From a virus, in the IMG/VR virus record IMGVR_UViG_3300033156_000526, positions 1 through 40,530 of that record: DNA of 40,530 bases; one strand, written 5' to 3'. The translations under genes and the position numbers were made by a program. The notes under the pieces were generated by a model that did not search any database, was not told the DNA's origin, and was given only the letters and a program-made list of their open reading frames with translations. This document shows, piece after piece, positions 13,826 to 22,811 of this stretch (positions within the stretch are counted from its first letter, which is position 1; each line of letters opens with the position of its first letter).

Positions 13826-14517
13826 TGTTCGGCAAGATGAAAGAATCATTTCGCAGGGCCAAATCCCTTCTGAAGCGGCGAATGGCAAGGATTATATCCG
13901 TGTTGCTGTTGCTGCTTTTCGTGCCGGTATTGGTCTATTCGGCTTACGGTGCGATAGCCTGGCGTTGGGAATACAGCACGAATCCTACGTTGATGGACGC
14001 CTATCTGCGCAATCCGTTGTTCGCGCAGGCCGAGGTCACATCGTTGACCGCCGGCTCTGTCACGCTAAACAGCGGTGCGTTGACTATGGCGAATACTTCG
14101 TCCATAAACGTGGCAACTGTCGAATTGACGAACGCCGAAATAAAGGCGCTGGCCACAACGTCGAAGGAACTCATCGCGGCCCCAGGCAGCGGCTATTTCA
14201 TCGAGGTAATCCAGGCTACGTTGATTCTGGACTACGGGTCCAACGCACTGACGGCAGGCTCTTCCGATGACCTCGTAATCGAATACGGTGGCGGCCAAGA
14301 CATCACCGGCACGATTGAGAGTACGAGCTTCATAACTGCTACGGCGGATACGCTCTGTCTCGTGCAACCTGCCGGCATAGCGAATGTTGCGGCATCGAAT
14401 ATAGTGAACAAGGCCGTTCAACTTACAAACACGGGTTCGGACTTCGCCGGCAATGCGGGGAACGACACGACAATGACGGTCTTGATAGCGTACCGAACGC
14501 ACGCAACCGGACTCTAA
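13825..14517 (+). CDS. Membrane-anchored or signal-bearing virion-module protein, 230 aa
   Basis: AAAGGAG precedes the TGATG start. The N-terminus is basic (FRRAKSLLKRRMARI) followed by a hydrophobic segment at about 25-45 (SVLLLLLFVPVLVYSAYGAI), like a signal anchor. The rest is Thr/Ser/Ala-rich with beta-strand character (VTLNSGALTMANTSSINVAT), typical of phage fibre or decoration domains. The hydrophobic start is unusual for a virion protein and is shared by two downstream fibre genes. Last gene before the hairpin at 14544. Confidence 0.65.
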   Translation: MFGKMKESFRRAKSLLKRRMARIISVLLLLLFVPVLVYSAYGAIAWRWEYSTNPTLMDAYLRNPLFAQAEVTSLTAGSVTLNSGALTMANTSSINVATVELTNAEIKALATTSKELIAAPGSGYFIEVIQATLILDYGSNALTAGSSDDLVIEYGGGQDITGTIESTSFITATADTLCLVQPAGIANVAASNIVNKAVQLTNTGSDFAGNAGNDTTMTVLIAYRTHATGL

Positions 14518-14543
14518 GAAGGTCCCATTGTTTTCCTTTCTCG

Positions 14544-14577
14544 GATATGCGCGCCGGCCAGGGCGGGCGCGCATATC
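14544..14577 (+). terminator. Perfect 12-bp hairpin between head and tail modules
   Basis: GATATGCGCGCC (14544-14555) pairs exactly with GGCGCGCATATC (14566-14577) with a 10-base loop. It occupies the 84-base gap after the stop at 14517. There is no U-tract, so it may be an RNA processing or stability element or a weak attenuator rather than a full terminator. Confidence 0.5.
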
Positions 14578-14601
14578 TATGAACTTGGAGGCCCGGACGC
14601 A

Positions 14602-15642
14602 ATGGCCGTCACACTTGCTACAATCCGCGCCGACTGGCGAAATCTGACCGGACGCCACTCGACGAACGACATCAGCGACAGCGACGTAGATGCCCGAATC
14701 AACGAGTATATGCGCCTGCACCTGCCGTATGAAATCAACTTCGATTCGCTCCTGGCTGACTGGACGCAGGCGACAAGCCCTTATGACGACGGAGAATACA
14801 GTCTCGGTCAGGATGTTCTCGATTTGAATCCGCCACTGTTCGCCGACGATACCGAGCTCGTTATCTATGAGGACCGTGAGCTTTTCTTCAGGGATTTTCC
14901 GCCCTGGGCGGACGAGGACTTCATCACACCGCCGACATTGGCAATCGGTACGGCGAGCACGGCGAAGGTTGCGAGTGCCGCCTTCACGTACAAGATTGGA
15001 GACTACGCCTACGATAAGTCTGCCGCCGAGACGGCGCTTTCCGGTTCGACCGTCCCGCAGAACAAGTGGGGCGCGTGGCTTCTGTACATCGACGATGACG
15101 GGACCATAAGCGTCTCCGAGGCGGCCTCTAACGCCACGGGATATGATACGCCAGCAAAGGCTATCGATGGCATAACACTGCCTGGTTCGTCTTACGCGAT
15201 TATGGGCCTGGTTCTTGCCAAAAGTACGGATGCTGGCGGCTTCATTCCCGGCACGACAGAACTGGATGATGCTGCTGTAACCGACCACTACGTCGATGGT
15301 AATCCTTCCCTGCGGGCGGCGCCGACCTACGCTTGTGTGGCGGGCGGAAAACTATTCATTCGCCCGAAACCGGACGAGACATACTACCTGCGAGCAACCC
15401 TCAGCCTCAGCCGGCCAAGCACCCTCTCAGGTGATTCCGATACCGTCTCGGACGATGTTCTGGCGAAGTTGATAGCGGTTGGCGCCGCCATCGCATACCT
15501 CGCCGAGCGAGGCGACGAGCAGCGGGTTGTCGAACTCGTCGGCAACGCGAAAGTGCCGGGAACGCTCGAATATCTCAAAGCAATCGTCAGTCGCAAGCGG
15601 CTCCGCCAAGAGCACGCAAGGGAATGTAGGCGGCAGTTTTGA
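14602..15642 (+). CDS. Putative head-tail adaptor protein, 346 aa
   Basis: GGAGG lies ten bases before the ATG. The N-terminal segment LATIRADWRNLTGRHSTNDI followed by SDSDVDARINEYMRL matches the start of many phage adaptor or tail accessory proteins, where helices pack under the portal. An inserted beta-rich domain (about 110-230) interrupts it, and the C-terminal part returns to helices (DDVLAKLIAVGAAIAYLAER, YLKAIVSRKRLRQEHA). Its place between head and stabilisation genes supports an adaptor role like P22 gp4, without the enzyme domain. Confidence 0.6.
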   Translation: MAVTLATIRADWRNLTGRHSTNDISDSDVDARINEYMRLHLPYEINFDSLLADWTQATSPYDDGEYSLGQDVLDLNPPLFADDTELVIYEDRELFFRDFPPWADEDFITPPTLAIGTASTAKVASAAFTYKIGDYAYDKSAAETALSGSTVPQNKWGAWLLYIDDDGTISVSEAASNATGYDTPAKAIDGITLPGSSYAIMGLVLAKSTDAGGFIPGTTELDDAAVTDHYVDGNPSLRAAPTYACVAGGKLFIRPKPDETYYLRATLSLSRPSTLSGDSDTVSDDVLAKLIAVGAAIAYLAERGDEQRVVELVGNAKVPGTLEYLKAIVSRKRLRQEHARECRRQF

Positions 15643-15658
15643 AAGGAGATAAACCAGA

Positions 15659-16060
15659 ATGGCAACCAGCGCGACAATCACATCTTCATACGATAAGCGC
15701 AATGCAATGGCCGATAAACCGGTGTGGCAAGCCGAAGCGACGTTCGTTTGGCAGACCGGTGATGGACACGCCGCCCAAAGCGTGACATTGAACGAATTGA
15801 ACGGCATAATCACAGGCGTCAGCATATCTATCACGTCCGTTACCGATAATCCTACAGTGGACGTGACGTTGAAGGATGGACTCGGAACGGAAATGATAGC
15901 CTTTTCAGGGCTTGCCGACGGCAGCACTCACTGGAAAGACGAGGGGGACTTCAACCAAACGCCGGTGGCCGGCGATGTTACCCTCTCGGTTGACCCATCC
16001 GCCGACCCTGGCGGTTCGGGACAGACTCTTACCGTCATCGTACAAGTCCGCGGCGTCTGA
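15659..16060 (+). CDS. Small beta-rich virion-module protein, 133 aa
   Basis: GAAAGGAG precedes the ATG. The sequence is Thr/Val/Asp-rich and predicted all-beta (TGVSISITSVTDNPTVDVTL, TLSVDPSADPGGSGQTLTVI). No known family is recognised. Likely a structural part of the neck, or a decoration protein. Confidence 0.65.
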   Translation: MATSATITSSYDKRNAMADKPVWQAEATFVWQTGDGHAAQSVTLNELNGIITGVSISITSVTDNPTVDVTLKDGLGTEMIAFSGLADGSTHWKDEGDFNQTPVAGDVTLSVDPSADPGGSGQTLTVIVQVRGV

Positions 16061-16082
16061 TGCGTGAAGAACCAATGATACA

Positions 16083-17924
16083 ATGGCAAAGTACGCAGAC
16101 TTTCTGATAGGGGATATGCGAACGGGCCTATTCACGGCCAAGGAGCCGTGGCTGGCCCCGCCAGACGCCTTCAGCGTCCTACAAAACGCCTACTTAGAAC
16201 GGGGAGTTCTCAAGCGCCGAAAAGGCTCTCGGCTCTTCTGTGAAATAGGCTCCAACGCCGTCGTTGGCCTCAGCTCGATACAATATGCTGGTTATCACGA
16301 GGTCATTGCCTGTACGACCAAGCGGGTATATCAGCTCGGACGTGAGGGGGCGTTCGCGGATATATCCCACGAGGACCTGTTCACCGGCGATAGCACCAAC
16401 AGCTTTTGGTTTCAGGAATACAACGGTTCGCTCTATTTCTGCAACGGCAAAGACGCAATCTACAAATACACGCCGAACCACGTGCTGCCGTACACCGTCA
16501 CGCCGATGGACACCGGCTCGGTCACTATCCAGAGCACGCGGCTATTGCTGTCATACAAAAACCGCCTGCTCTTCGTCGGACCCAAAATTGGCGGTGTTTG
16601 GTATGACAATTATCTGTACTTCACGGACATCAACACCGACAACGTCTCGGCGACCAACTTCGTCAAGGCCGAAACTGACGATATGCCGGTGACAGCCGGT
16701 TACATCGACGATGAACCGGTCGTCTTCTTTACACGAAAGCCCTGGCACATCGTCGATACCAGAAACAGCGACGCGCCCTTCACCTGGGTAAAACGCTTGG
16801 CGGCCTTTGGTGCAACTGCGCGGGCAGGTTGCGTCGAGACTAAAAGGGGCCTCGCCGTTATCGGCGCCACGAGCCTCTATGAGTACGACGGGAGAAACGC
16901 TCGTGAATACGACAAGTTCGTTCGGGGTTTCATCGAGGACGACATTGACCCGCAGAAGGTGGTCAATTGTTTTCTTCACCGTTTTCGGACGCGCAACTAC
17001 ATCGGGCTGAGCTTCACCAGGGCAGGCCAGAGCGAACACGACAGGCTCCGATTCTACAGTCTCGACGAGGAGAACTTCAGCGATTCGGACCTTGCTGGTC
17101 TGTGCATCTATTCGCTGAAAGGATATTGGAAGCCGCTCTCAGCCAAAGCCGACGCCCAGAGCTATCCCCCGGACTCCGCCGACTATGGCGAATGGGAGTT
17201 TCTGGGGACCAGCGATGGAAAAGTCCTGCGGATAAACCACGGCAGGAGCGACAAAGGCTCCAACATTGTTGCGATTATCAAGACGGGGCAACTGAATCCA
17301 TTTGTGAAGCAGGGGCGCAAACTCAACCTCGGTTGGATACGTTTTCTTATCGCTGCGGACCCGACGCAGGGATTTCAGGTCAAGCTCTATAAGAACCAAG
17401 AGGCGACGCCCTTCAAGACGTTCAACCTCTGGAGCGACGCCGAGACGAAAAACTGGCAGACTGTCTATGCCGATGGCGAAATAGCCGACTTCATAACGGT
17501 AGAACTTACGAGCATATATGGGTCTTACTGGAAGGGCGCCTCTTGTGAACTGCACGCCATAGAAATTGGGGCCAAGCCCGCCGACCGAATCACCGAGGAC
17601 CAGGCCGAGGGGCAGACCGAAACACCTGAGAGCATCACCACGAACTGGCGATGGTATAACGACACGCAGGACCTCTATATCCAACACCTCGAATCCTCGG
17701 TTTGGACCAACAGATACAGATTCGATGATTTTTACGGCGAGCATCGCCTCTATGATGACGGGCAAGACTTGTGCTTGCAGGAGCAGCGTGACGGTGTGTG
17801 GACCACAAAACATAAATGGGAAGGCGTTACCGGAACTTACCGCTGGCAGGAAAGCGGAACTGATTTATTGTTGCAAGTCGATGATGGAGGCTGGCAGACA
17901 AAATGGAAACTCGAAGGCGCGTGA
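16083..17924 (+). CDS. Tail stabilisation or hub protein, beta-propeller type, 613 aa
   Basis: The product begins MAKYADFLIGDMRTGLFTAK and WLAPPDAFSVLQNAYLERGV, where phage stopper proteins such as P22 gp10 have a similar D-x-x-NA-x-L-x-x-G element. Repeated strand patterns follow (GLSSIQYAGYHEVIACTTKR, SLYFCNGKDAIYKYTPNHVL, RLLLSYKNRLLFVGP, GLAVIGATSLYEYDGRNARE), suggesting a propeller. Residues about 525-613 hold three roughly 30-residue repeats with the core D-x-x-DL-x-x-Q...W. Ribosome-binding site is weak. Position after the adaptor supports a role in closing the DNA channel. Confidence 0.65.
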   Translation: MAKYADFLIGDMRTGLFTAKEPWLAPPDAFSVLQNAYLERGVLKRRKGSRLFCEIGSNAVVGLSSIQYAGYHEVIACTTKRVYQLGREGAFADISHEDLFTGDSTNSFWFQEYNGSLYFCNGKDAIYKYTPNHVLPYTVTPMDTGSVTIQSTRLLLSYKNRLLFVGPKIGGVWYDNYLYFTDINTDNVSATNFVKAETDDMPVTAGYIDDEPVVFFTRKPWHIVDTRNSDAPFTWVKRLAAFGATARAGCVETKRGLAVIGATSLYEYDGRNAREYDKFVRGFIEDDIDPQKVVNCFLHRFRTRNYIGLSFTRAGQSEHDRLRFYSLDEENFSDSDLAGLCIYSLKGYWKPLSAKADAQSYPPDSADYGEWEFLGTSDGKVLRINHGRSDKGSNIVAIIKTGQLNPFVKQGRKLNLGWIRFLIAADPTQGFQVKLYKNQEATPFKTFNLWSDAETKNWQTVYADGEIADFITVELTSIYGSYWKGASCELHAIEIGAKPADRITEDQAEGQTETPESITTNWRWYNDTQDLYIQHLESSVWTNRYRFDDFYGEHRLYDDGQDLCLQEQRDGVWTTKHKWEGVTGTYRWQESGTDLLLQVDDGGWQTKWKLEGA

Positions 17925-19579
17925 TACGAATCCTATCAATAGTGATGCTTGCGATAGCGGCGTTTGGCGCCAGTTATGCTATCGCTGATGTGGTTTACAA
18001 CCACCTGTTGCCGAGCGCTGATGACACTTATGACCTCGGCTCGGCCAGTTACCAGTGGCGAAATATCTACCTGGGCGGGGCAATTGTCACGGACGATGTG
18101 AGAACCGCCGGCCCGCTCGTCAACGTCAAGCATAGCGACTACGGAGCTATTGGCGACGGCGTCAACGACGATACTGCCGAACTTCAGGCGGCAATCGATT
18201 ATGCCGAAGCGAGTGGCGGCGAGGTCTATTTGCCTGTCGGCAAGTATTACATCACCAGTACCCTGACCATTGATAACTCTATCACCTTCCGGGGCGCAGG
18301 CGCGACCTTCGACCAAACTGCACCGGATAGTCTACACGAGAGCATCATCTACGGCCCCGGCGTCAACTGCCTCGATATTCAATGTGATGGGGCCAGAATC
18401 TATGACTTGACCATTATGGGCGATAAGTCCGGTGGTTGGGGCATCCGTTGCGGCAGTGCGACCCAATCCTTTTTTGGGACCAAGATTATGCAGGTCCGCG
18501 TCTATCAAAAGAATGTCGGCCTGTTGATAAACGGTACGAGCGCCTATTCCCAGTTCGCAATGCAAATCTACGACTGTGCGAGTTATGGCCTACACGTCAA
18601 CCTTCTTGCCTCGTCGTTCTTCAATGGCAACACGTTCCACTATCTCAACACCCACTTCAATGATGACGATGGCGCTCGGTTCGAGTCCGCCGGCGGCTCT
18701 TTCGCCCACAACATATTCGACGGATTCAGTTCAGAAAACAACGGGGGCTACGGCCTCAATTTTACCGACTCGATAGATACCGCGACGTTTCGGGGCAATA
18801 TCTTCAGGGGCTTTGGGTGCGAGAACAATAGTTCTGGCAATATCAATATGCCGAGTACCACCGGTGAGGGCACAAATACATTCATTTTCGACCCGCAGGC
18901 TGAACGCTGTGCCTGGACTATCGACGCCGGCGTCGGTTGCGGTTATGGCGGCCTGCAAATTGTCAGCGGTCTTGAAAGATATACATTCAACGCGCTGGAC
19001 GGGATGGTCCAGTTCAAAATGCACAGCAATGGCACACCCGCGCTATATGCCGAGAACAGCGCTGCCGGCAACTCGGCTTATTTTGTCGGCCCTATCGGTA
19101 TAGATGTCAAAGAGAGCAATGCCTCGATTGATGTAGGTGGTGGAACGCGAAACTACGTGGATGGGGTCGATGATATTCTCGTCAAGGACGATGTGGAGAT
19201 TGATGGGAGTCTCTATGTTGCCACGATGACGTTCACCAACGCGATAAGCGCCTCAGGTCGGGTCGATTTTGCCACGACTACAGTAGATGTTCCAGGGCCG
19301 ACGGACAATCTTGATGTGTCGGGCGTCAACGTCGTCAAAATCGATACGAGGAGCAACAGTGTTACAATCGGTGGTTTTACCGGCGGCGTTGATGGTCAAG
19401 TCCTCTATGTAGTGGTTGTGGATGCAACGAATTGGGCAACCCTTGAATACAACGAGACGGGCAATACGCAGAAGATATTTCTCAGCAGCGGGGGCGACGA
19501 GAGCCGCGCTTCAGCCTATGGTGGATGGACGCTTGTCTTTGATTCGGGCAATGGGCACTGGTACGAGGTTGACAATTGA
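17903..19579 (+). CDS. Pectate-lyase-like beta-helix tailspike with hydrophobic N-terminus, 558 aa
   Basis: Probably binds or degrades a host surface glycan. The N-terminal 30 residues carry a basic start and a hydrophobic stretch (IRILSIVMLAIAAFGASYAI). Then comes SADDTYDLGSASYQWRNIYL, a fibre motif also in the gene at 19892. Residues about 75-115 contain VKHSDYGAIGDGVNDDTAEL and GGEVYLPVGKYYITSTL, the classic start of a Pectate_lyase_3 right-handed helix. Turn motifs continue to about 320, and the C-terminus is a beta-type head domain (NVVKIDTRSNSVTIGGF...). GGAGG is 12 bases upstream. It overlaps the previous gene by 22 bases. Confidence 0.8.
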   Translation: METRRRVIRILSIVMLAIAAFGASYAIADVVYNHLLPSADDTYDLGSASYQWRNIYLGGAIVTDDVRTAGPLVNVKHSDYGAIGDGVNDDTAELQAAIDYAEASGGEVYLPVGKYYITSTLTIDNSITFRGAGATFDQTAPDSLHESIIYGPGVNCLDIQCDGARIYDLTIMGDKSGGWGIRCGSATQSFFGTKIMQVRVYQKNVGLLINGTSAYSQFAMQIYDCASYGLHVNLLASSFFNGNTFHYLNTHFNDDDGARFESAGGSFAHNIFDGFSSENNGGYGLNFTDSIDTATFRGNIFRGFGCENNSSGNINMPSTTGEGTNTFIFDPQAERCAWTIDAGVGCGYGGLQIVSGLERYTFNALDGMVQFKMHSNGTPALYAENSAAGNSAYFVGPIGIDVKESNASIDVGGGTRNYVDGVDDILVKDDVEIDGSLYVATMTFTNAISASGRVDFATTTVDVPGPTDNLDVSGVNVVKIDTRSNSVTIGGFTGGVDGQVLYVVVVDATNWATLEYNETGNTQKIFLSSGGDESRASAYGGWTLVFDSGNGHWYEVDN

Positions 19580-19908
19580 GCATAACAGCAATCACACAGA
19601 GCAAGACCTTGCCGACGCCGGACCCGACAGAGATTCGGGACCGAGGGCTTGATGCTTTGGTAGACTATCTGTTTAGCCTTGTGCGTGAATTGGAAGACCG
19701 GCGCCTTGACGCAATCGAGCGAATCATCAACAACTTTGTCCAGGCGAACAATGTGGGCAGTTGGTATAGCCAACTGCCCGACGCCGTTACTGGAGACTTT
19801 CCTGATGGGACGTGGCGGATAAGAGTGGATGGGAACCACAACCTCTGTATCGAGCAGATGGTCTCAAGCAACTGGGTAGAGCACGCACAGTATGAAAGCA
19901 AAATGTAA
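19576..19908 (+). CDS. Small protein in fibre cluster, 110 aa, TTG start
   Basis: The TTG at 19576 overlaps the upstream stop (TTGA) and has GAGG seven bases upstream. A helical centre (LDALVDYLFSLVRELEDRRL, AIERIINNFVQANNVG) is followed by a short beta end (PDGTWRIRVDGNHNLCIEQM). It may be a trimerising coiled coil or fibre chaperone between two fibre genes. No family recognised. Confidence 0.65.
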   Translation: MSITAITQSKTLPTPDPTEIRDRGLDALVDYLFSLVRELEDRRLDAIERIINNFVQANNVGSWYSQLPDAVTGDFPDGTWRIRVDGNHNLCIEQMVSSNWVEHAQYESKM

Positions 19909-21034
19909 GATTCTGCTATTCTTGGCCGCGATTTTCACGGCAGGCATTGTTATCAAAGCCGCCTATATCAACGACGATTTCAAGCCGCGCGGCGACAATG
20001 TTTACGACCTCGGCAGCACAGCCGAGAGGTGGAAAGATGTTTATGTCAATAACAGCCTTTCTGTGAATAGCCTACGCCTGGCGTCGGCCTCAATCACTGA
20101 CGCAAACGGTACGATAAGTTTTGCCAACAACGCCCTGACGACCAACGGCCTATTGACCGCCGGTGGCCTGAAAATAGGGAGCATACAGTGGAGCACCGGC
20201 AACAATATCGACGGCGAGCAAATTGCGGACGATACAATAGACGACGATTCCATCGACTTTACCGATGTTACCGTCGAAGACTTCGAGACGACTGTCAATA
20301 TCCTGCTCGAAACCGAAATCGACGCCTCGGCGGAATTGGCGGCGATAATGGACGATGAGACCGGCAGCGGAAGTCTCGTATTCGCCACGAGTCCGACGTT
20401 CAACACGAGCGCCTTGCTTGAAGATGATGCCTATATCGGACAGACAGCGGGGGTACGTATTACGTTCGATGATACTGGTAACACGGCAACCGTTTCCGGG
20501 GGCGATTTGATTGTGTCGAGCGTCCTGCGACTACCAACCTCGGCGAATCCTACCACAGACGCCGAGGGCGAAATCGCACTCGATAATGACGATGAAGCCC
20601 TGGAGACCTATAGCAACAGCTACGGCTCGGCGCTGCTGCCGCAACTGCAAAGGGCGACGGCCACGATAATCGACCCCGATGGTGTGCAATCGCTCACTGA
20701 TACAGTCACGATACTGCCGATTGAGCCGGAACTTTTCCCCCACGGGATAACCGTTTGGGACTTCGGCATAAAACTCCGCGACAACAACCTGGCTTATACG
20801 GTCACGCTTGAGGAGTGGACCGACCCCGGTACACACGCGAACGACCTTGAAACGGTCTCAGCCTCAACAGGGGACGGTCTCTACGAATATGAGGACGACG
20901 GCACTATCGGTAACGGTAGCGGCGGAACTGCCGGCAATTGCAATGCAGGCTCTATCCTGATGATAGACCTGCCGACGACAGATACGACCGAGTTGAGTAT
21001 TTGGGTTACGTACACAATCAACGACGGCAACTGA
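19892..21034 (+). CDS. Fibre-like protein with hydrophobic N-terminus, 380 aa
   Basis: The N-terminus is MKAKCKILLFLAAIFTAGIV, a signal-like or anchor segment, followed by RGDNVYDLGSTAERWKDVYV, the same YDLGS-W-Y element as in the gene at 17903. The rest has Ser/Thr/Asp/Ala-rich repeats with beta character, including LVFATSPTF and LPTSANPTTDAEGEIALDND, typical of phage tail fibres. The C-terminus (ELFPHGITVWDFGIKLRDNN...) looks like a small beta-sandwich. It overlaps the previous gene by 17 bases. Confidence 0.7.
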   Translation: MKAKCKILLFLAAIFTAGIVIKAAYINDDFKPRGDNVYDLGSTAERWKDVYVNNSLSVNSLRLASASITDANGTISFANNALTTNGLLTAGGLKIGSIQWSTGNNIDGEQIADDTIDDDSIDFTDVTVEDFETTVNILLETEIDASAELAAIMDDETGSGSLVFATSPTFNTSALLEDDAYIGQTAGVRITFDDTGNTATVSGGDLIVSSVLRLPTSANPTTDAEGEIALDNDDEALETYSNSYGSALLPQLQRATATIIDPDGVQSLTDTVTILPIEPELFPHGITVWDFGIKLRDNNLAYTVTLEEWTDPGTHANDLETVSASTGDGLYEYEDDGTIGNGSGGTAGNCNAGSILMIDLPTTDTTELSIWVTYTINDGN

Positions 21035-21040
21035 TTTGAA

Positions 21041-21436
21041 ATGGCAGAACTGCTTGTCTATTGGAAAGAGCATTGGACTGAACGGCTCAAGCCCTCGGAG
21101 TTGGCGAAAGAGCGGATGAATCGCTCTGAGCACGATTTTGTCACGCTCTTTCTCGGCTCATATCGCAAGGGCGATGTGATTCGCGTCGAGGAAGACGGGT
21201 TCTGGACTGGCCCGAACGCAAGGCCGTGGCCAGGGAATATCTTCCGAGTCATCAAGGTCCCCGGTAAGACGAAACAGGAATTGCTGTATCTTGAAGAATC
21301 CGACGAGCATTTCAAGCGCAAGTACAACCTCAAGAACAGACTCGACCGCAAAATCGTGAACCTCAAGGCCGAGCAACTGCGCCCTGAACACAAGCAAGTT
21401 ACTCTGGCTCCCTTGCACCCGGTAACCGAGAGATAG
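21041..21436 (+). CDS. Hypothetical protein in fibre cluster, 131 aa
   Basis: It starts six bases after the fibre stop, with only weak ribosome-binding sequence. Charged, with a mixed alpha/beta look: LLVYWKEHWTERLKPSELAK, then FVTLFLGSYRKGDVIRVEED and PWPGNIFRVIKVPGKTKQEL. The KGDVIRV pattern resembles a small beta-barrel. No known family; possibly an accessory virion factor. Confidence 0.65.
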   Translation: MAELLVYWKEHWTERLKPSELAKERMNRSEHDFVTLFLGSYRKGDVIRVEEDGFWTGPNARPWPGNIFRVIKVPGKTKQELLYLEESDEHFKRKYNLKNRLDRKIVNLKAEQLRPEHKQVTLAPLHPVTER

Positions 21437-21439
21437 GCT

Positions 21440-22612
21440 ATGCCGACCGTTTTCAGCGTGACAATTGGTGATGTGGTTTACGGCGACGCAGACTACGATT
21501 GCCTTCGCACAGCCGAGGCCGCCCTTGAAAGCGACTATCGTTATATCTCAAGCACGATGGTATTTAGTCACTCTGGTATCACGGGCAACATACCGGACGG
21601 TGTTATGGTCACAGGTAAAGACTCCGGTGCGACGGGCTATGTCTTACACGCGACAGATACGCAGATATTGCTCCAGTATCCTTCCGGCAGTTTTCAGAAT
21701 GGCGAGCAGGTTTACTACAACCTGGATACCGACTACGTGATATGCGGAGGCGATTTTGATACACCTATCGTCCAGTACAACTGCCAGGACGTTACTCCTG
21801 ATACGACTGCTGCGATTTGGGGGTCCGCCACCGACGCGGACAACTACATTATCGTCAACGGGATGTTCCCAGAAGATGGTGTTTTCGATACAAATATCTA
21901 TTGGATAGAAAACAGCGGTTCGATGGCTGGACTTCAGGTTAGAGACCTTTACACCCGCGTCCAAAATCTCCAGATACAGGTCAACGAATCAGGGACGGCG
22001 AACCGCTACGGAATCTACGTCATCAACACGACCGGCAGCAACATCTACATAGATTCGGTGATTATCGAGGGCAATTGTACTGGGACAGGATGGGGCGTCG
22101 GCATACAGCTTTACGATGGCACAGGCGGGACGAATCTCTATATCAGCAACGCAATCGTCTATGGCTTCTCATCCGGTAGTAATTCGCAAATGCGTGGTAT
22201 CTGGTCGAACTATAACCCTGGTGGTGAGACGTATTGCTATAACTGTACCGTGTATGATTGCTATTATGGGATACGAAATAGCAACGGCGGAGTCACGGCG
22301 GTGAATTGCGCTGTCGGCAACTGTGCGGACGATTTCTACGACGTAACGGCCTCGTATTGCTGCTCCGACGACGGTGACGGCAGCAATTCCCAAAGCCCTG
22401 CCGGTGGGGATTGGGCGAACGAGTTTATCAATGCGGCAAACGGCGACTTCAATCTGTTGCCTGGCGGAAATTGCGTGGATAATGGGGACGAGGACCCCGG
22501 CGCCGGACTCTATTCGGACGACTGTATCGGGATAAGCCGACCGCGTCGAAAGGCGTGGGATATAGGGGCCTTCGAGTATCCGGTTATGGAACAGGTCATA
22601 CTTGTTGGGTAG
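21440..22612 (+). CDS. Right-handed beta-helix protein ending in DIGAFEY motif, 390 aa
   Basis: Begins MPTVFSVTIGDVVYGDADYD; the middle shows turns of a parallel beta helix (NRYGIYVINTTGSNIYIDSV, GGTNLYISNAIVYGFSSG, TYCYNCTVYDCYYGIRNSNG, VTAVNCAVGNC). The C-terminus has NPxxGDF-like and DPG-like turns then RRKAWDIGAFEY, an ending common in choice-of-anchor/beta-helix proteins of environmental bacteria. It may be a second receptor-binding or glycan-active spike. High Cys content inside the helix is notable. Confidence 0.7.
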   Translation: MPTVFSVTIGDVVYGDADYDCLRTAEAALESDYRYISSTMVFSHSGITGNIPDGVMVTGKDSGATGYVLHATDTQILLQYPSGSFQNGEQVYYNLDTDYVICGGDFDTPIVQYNCQDVTPDTTAAIWGSATDADNYIIVNGMFPEDGVFDTNIYWIENSGSMAGLQVRDLYTRVQNLQIQVNESGTANRYGIYVINTTGSNIYIDSVIIEGNCTGTGWGVGIQLYDGTGGTNLYISNAIVYGFSSGSNSQMRGIWSNYNPGGETYCYNCTVYDCYYGIRNSNGGVTAVNCAVGNCADDFYDVTASYCCSDDGDGSNSQSPAGGDWANEFINAANGDFNLLPGGNCVDNGDEDPGAGLYSDDCIGISRPRRKAWDIGAFEYPVMEQVILVG

Positions 22613-22637
22613 AATCGTGTTACTTAGTAGGCGAAAA

Positions 22638-22811
22638 ATGTTACTGGGCCTTCCCTTGTTGGGCCGACTGGCAAAGACCGAGCAGGACGCAGACTTGTTT
22701 GAGACTGCCGCCAGGCTCAAGGCAAAGGGTTGGAAGGTGAAATTGCTTCAGAGAAACGGAAGGACAATAGTGTATGGGTACGGGAAAATCAAAGAGCAGT
22801 GCAGGCAATAA
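22638..22811 (+). CDS. Small basic protein, 57 aa
   Basis: The ATG at 22638 has AGG six bases before. The frame also opens upstream at non-ATG codons from 22602. The product (MLLGLPLLGRLAKTEQDADL...) contains a helix (LFETAARLKAKGWKVKLLQR) and a short beta hairpin (GRTIVYGYGKIKEQ). The next gene overlaps by 38 bases. Function unknown. Confidence 0.55.
   Translation: MLLGLPLLGRLAKTEQDADLFETAARLKAKGWKVKLLQRNGRTIVYGYGKIKEQCRQ

Noticed and set aside
14065-15288. 407-codon leftward ORF
   Set aside because: Antisense across two structural genes and the hairpin at 14544; Arg/Val-rich shadow.
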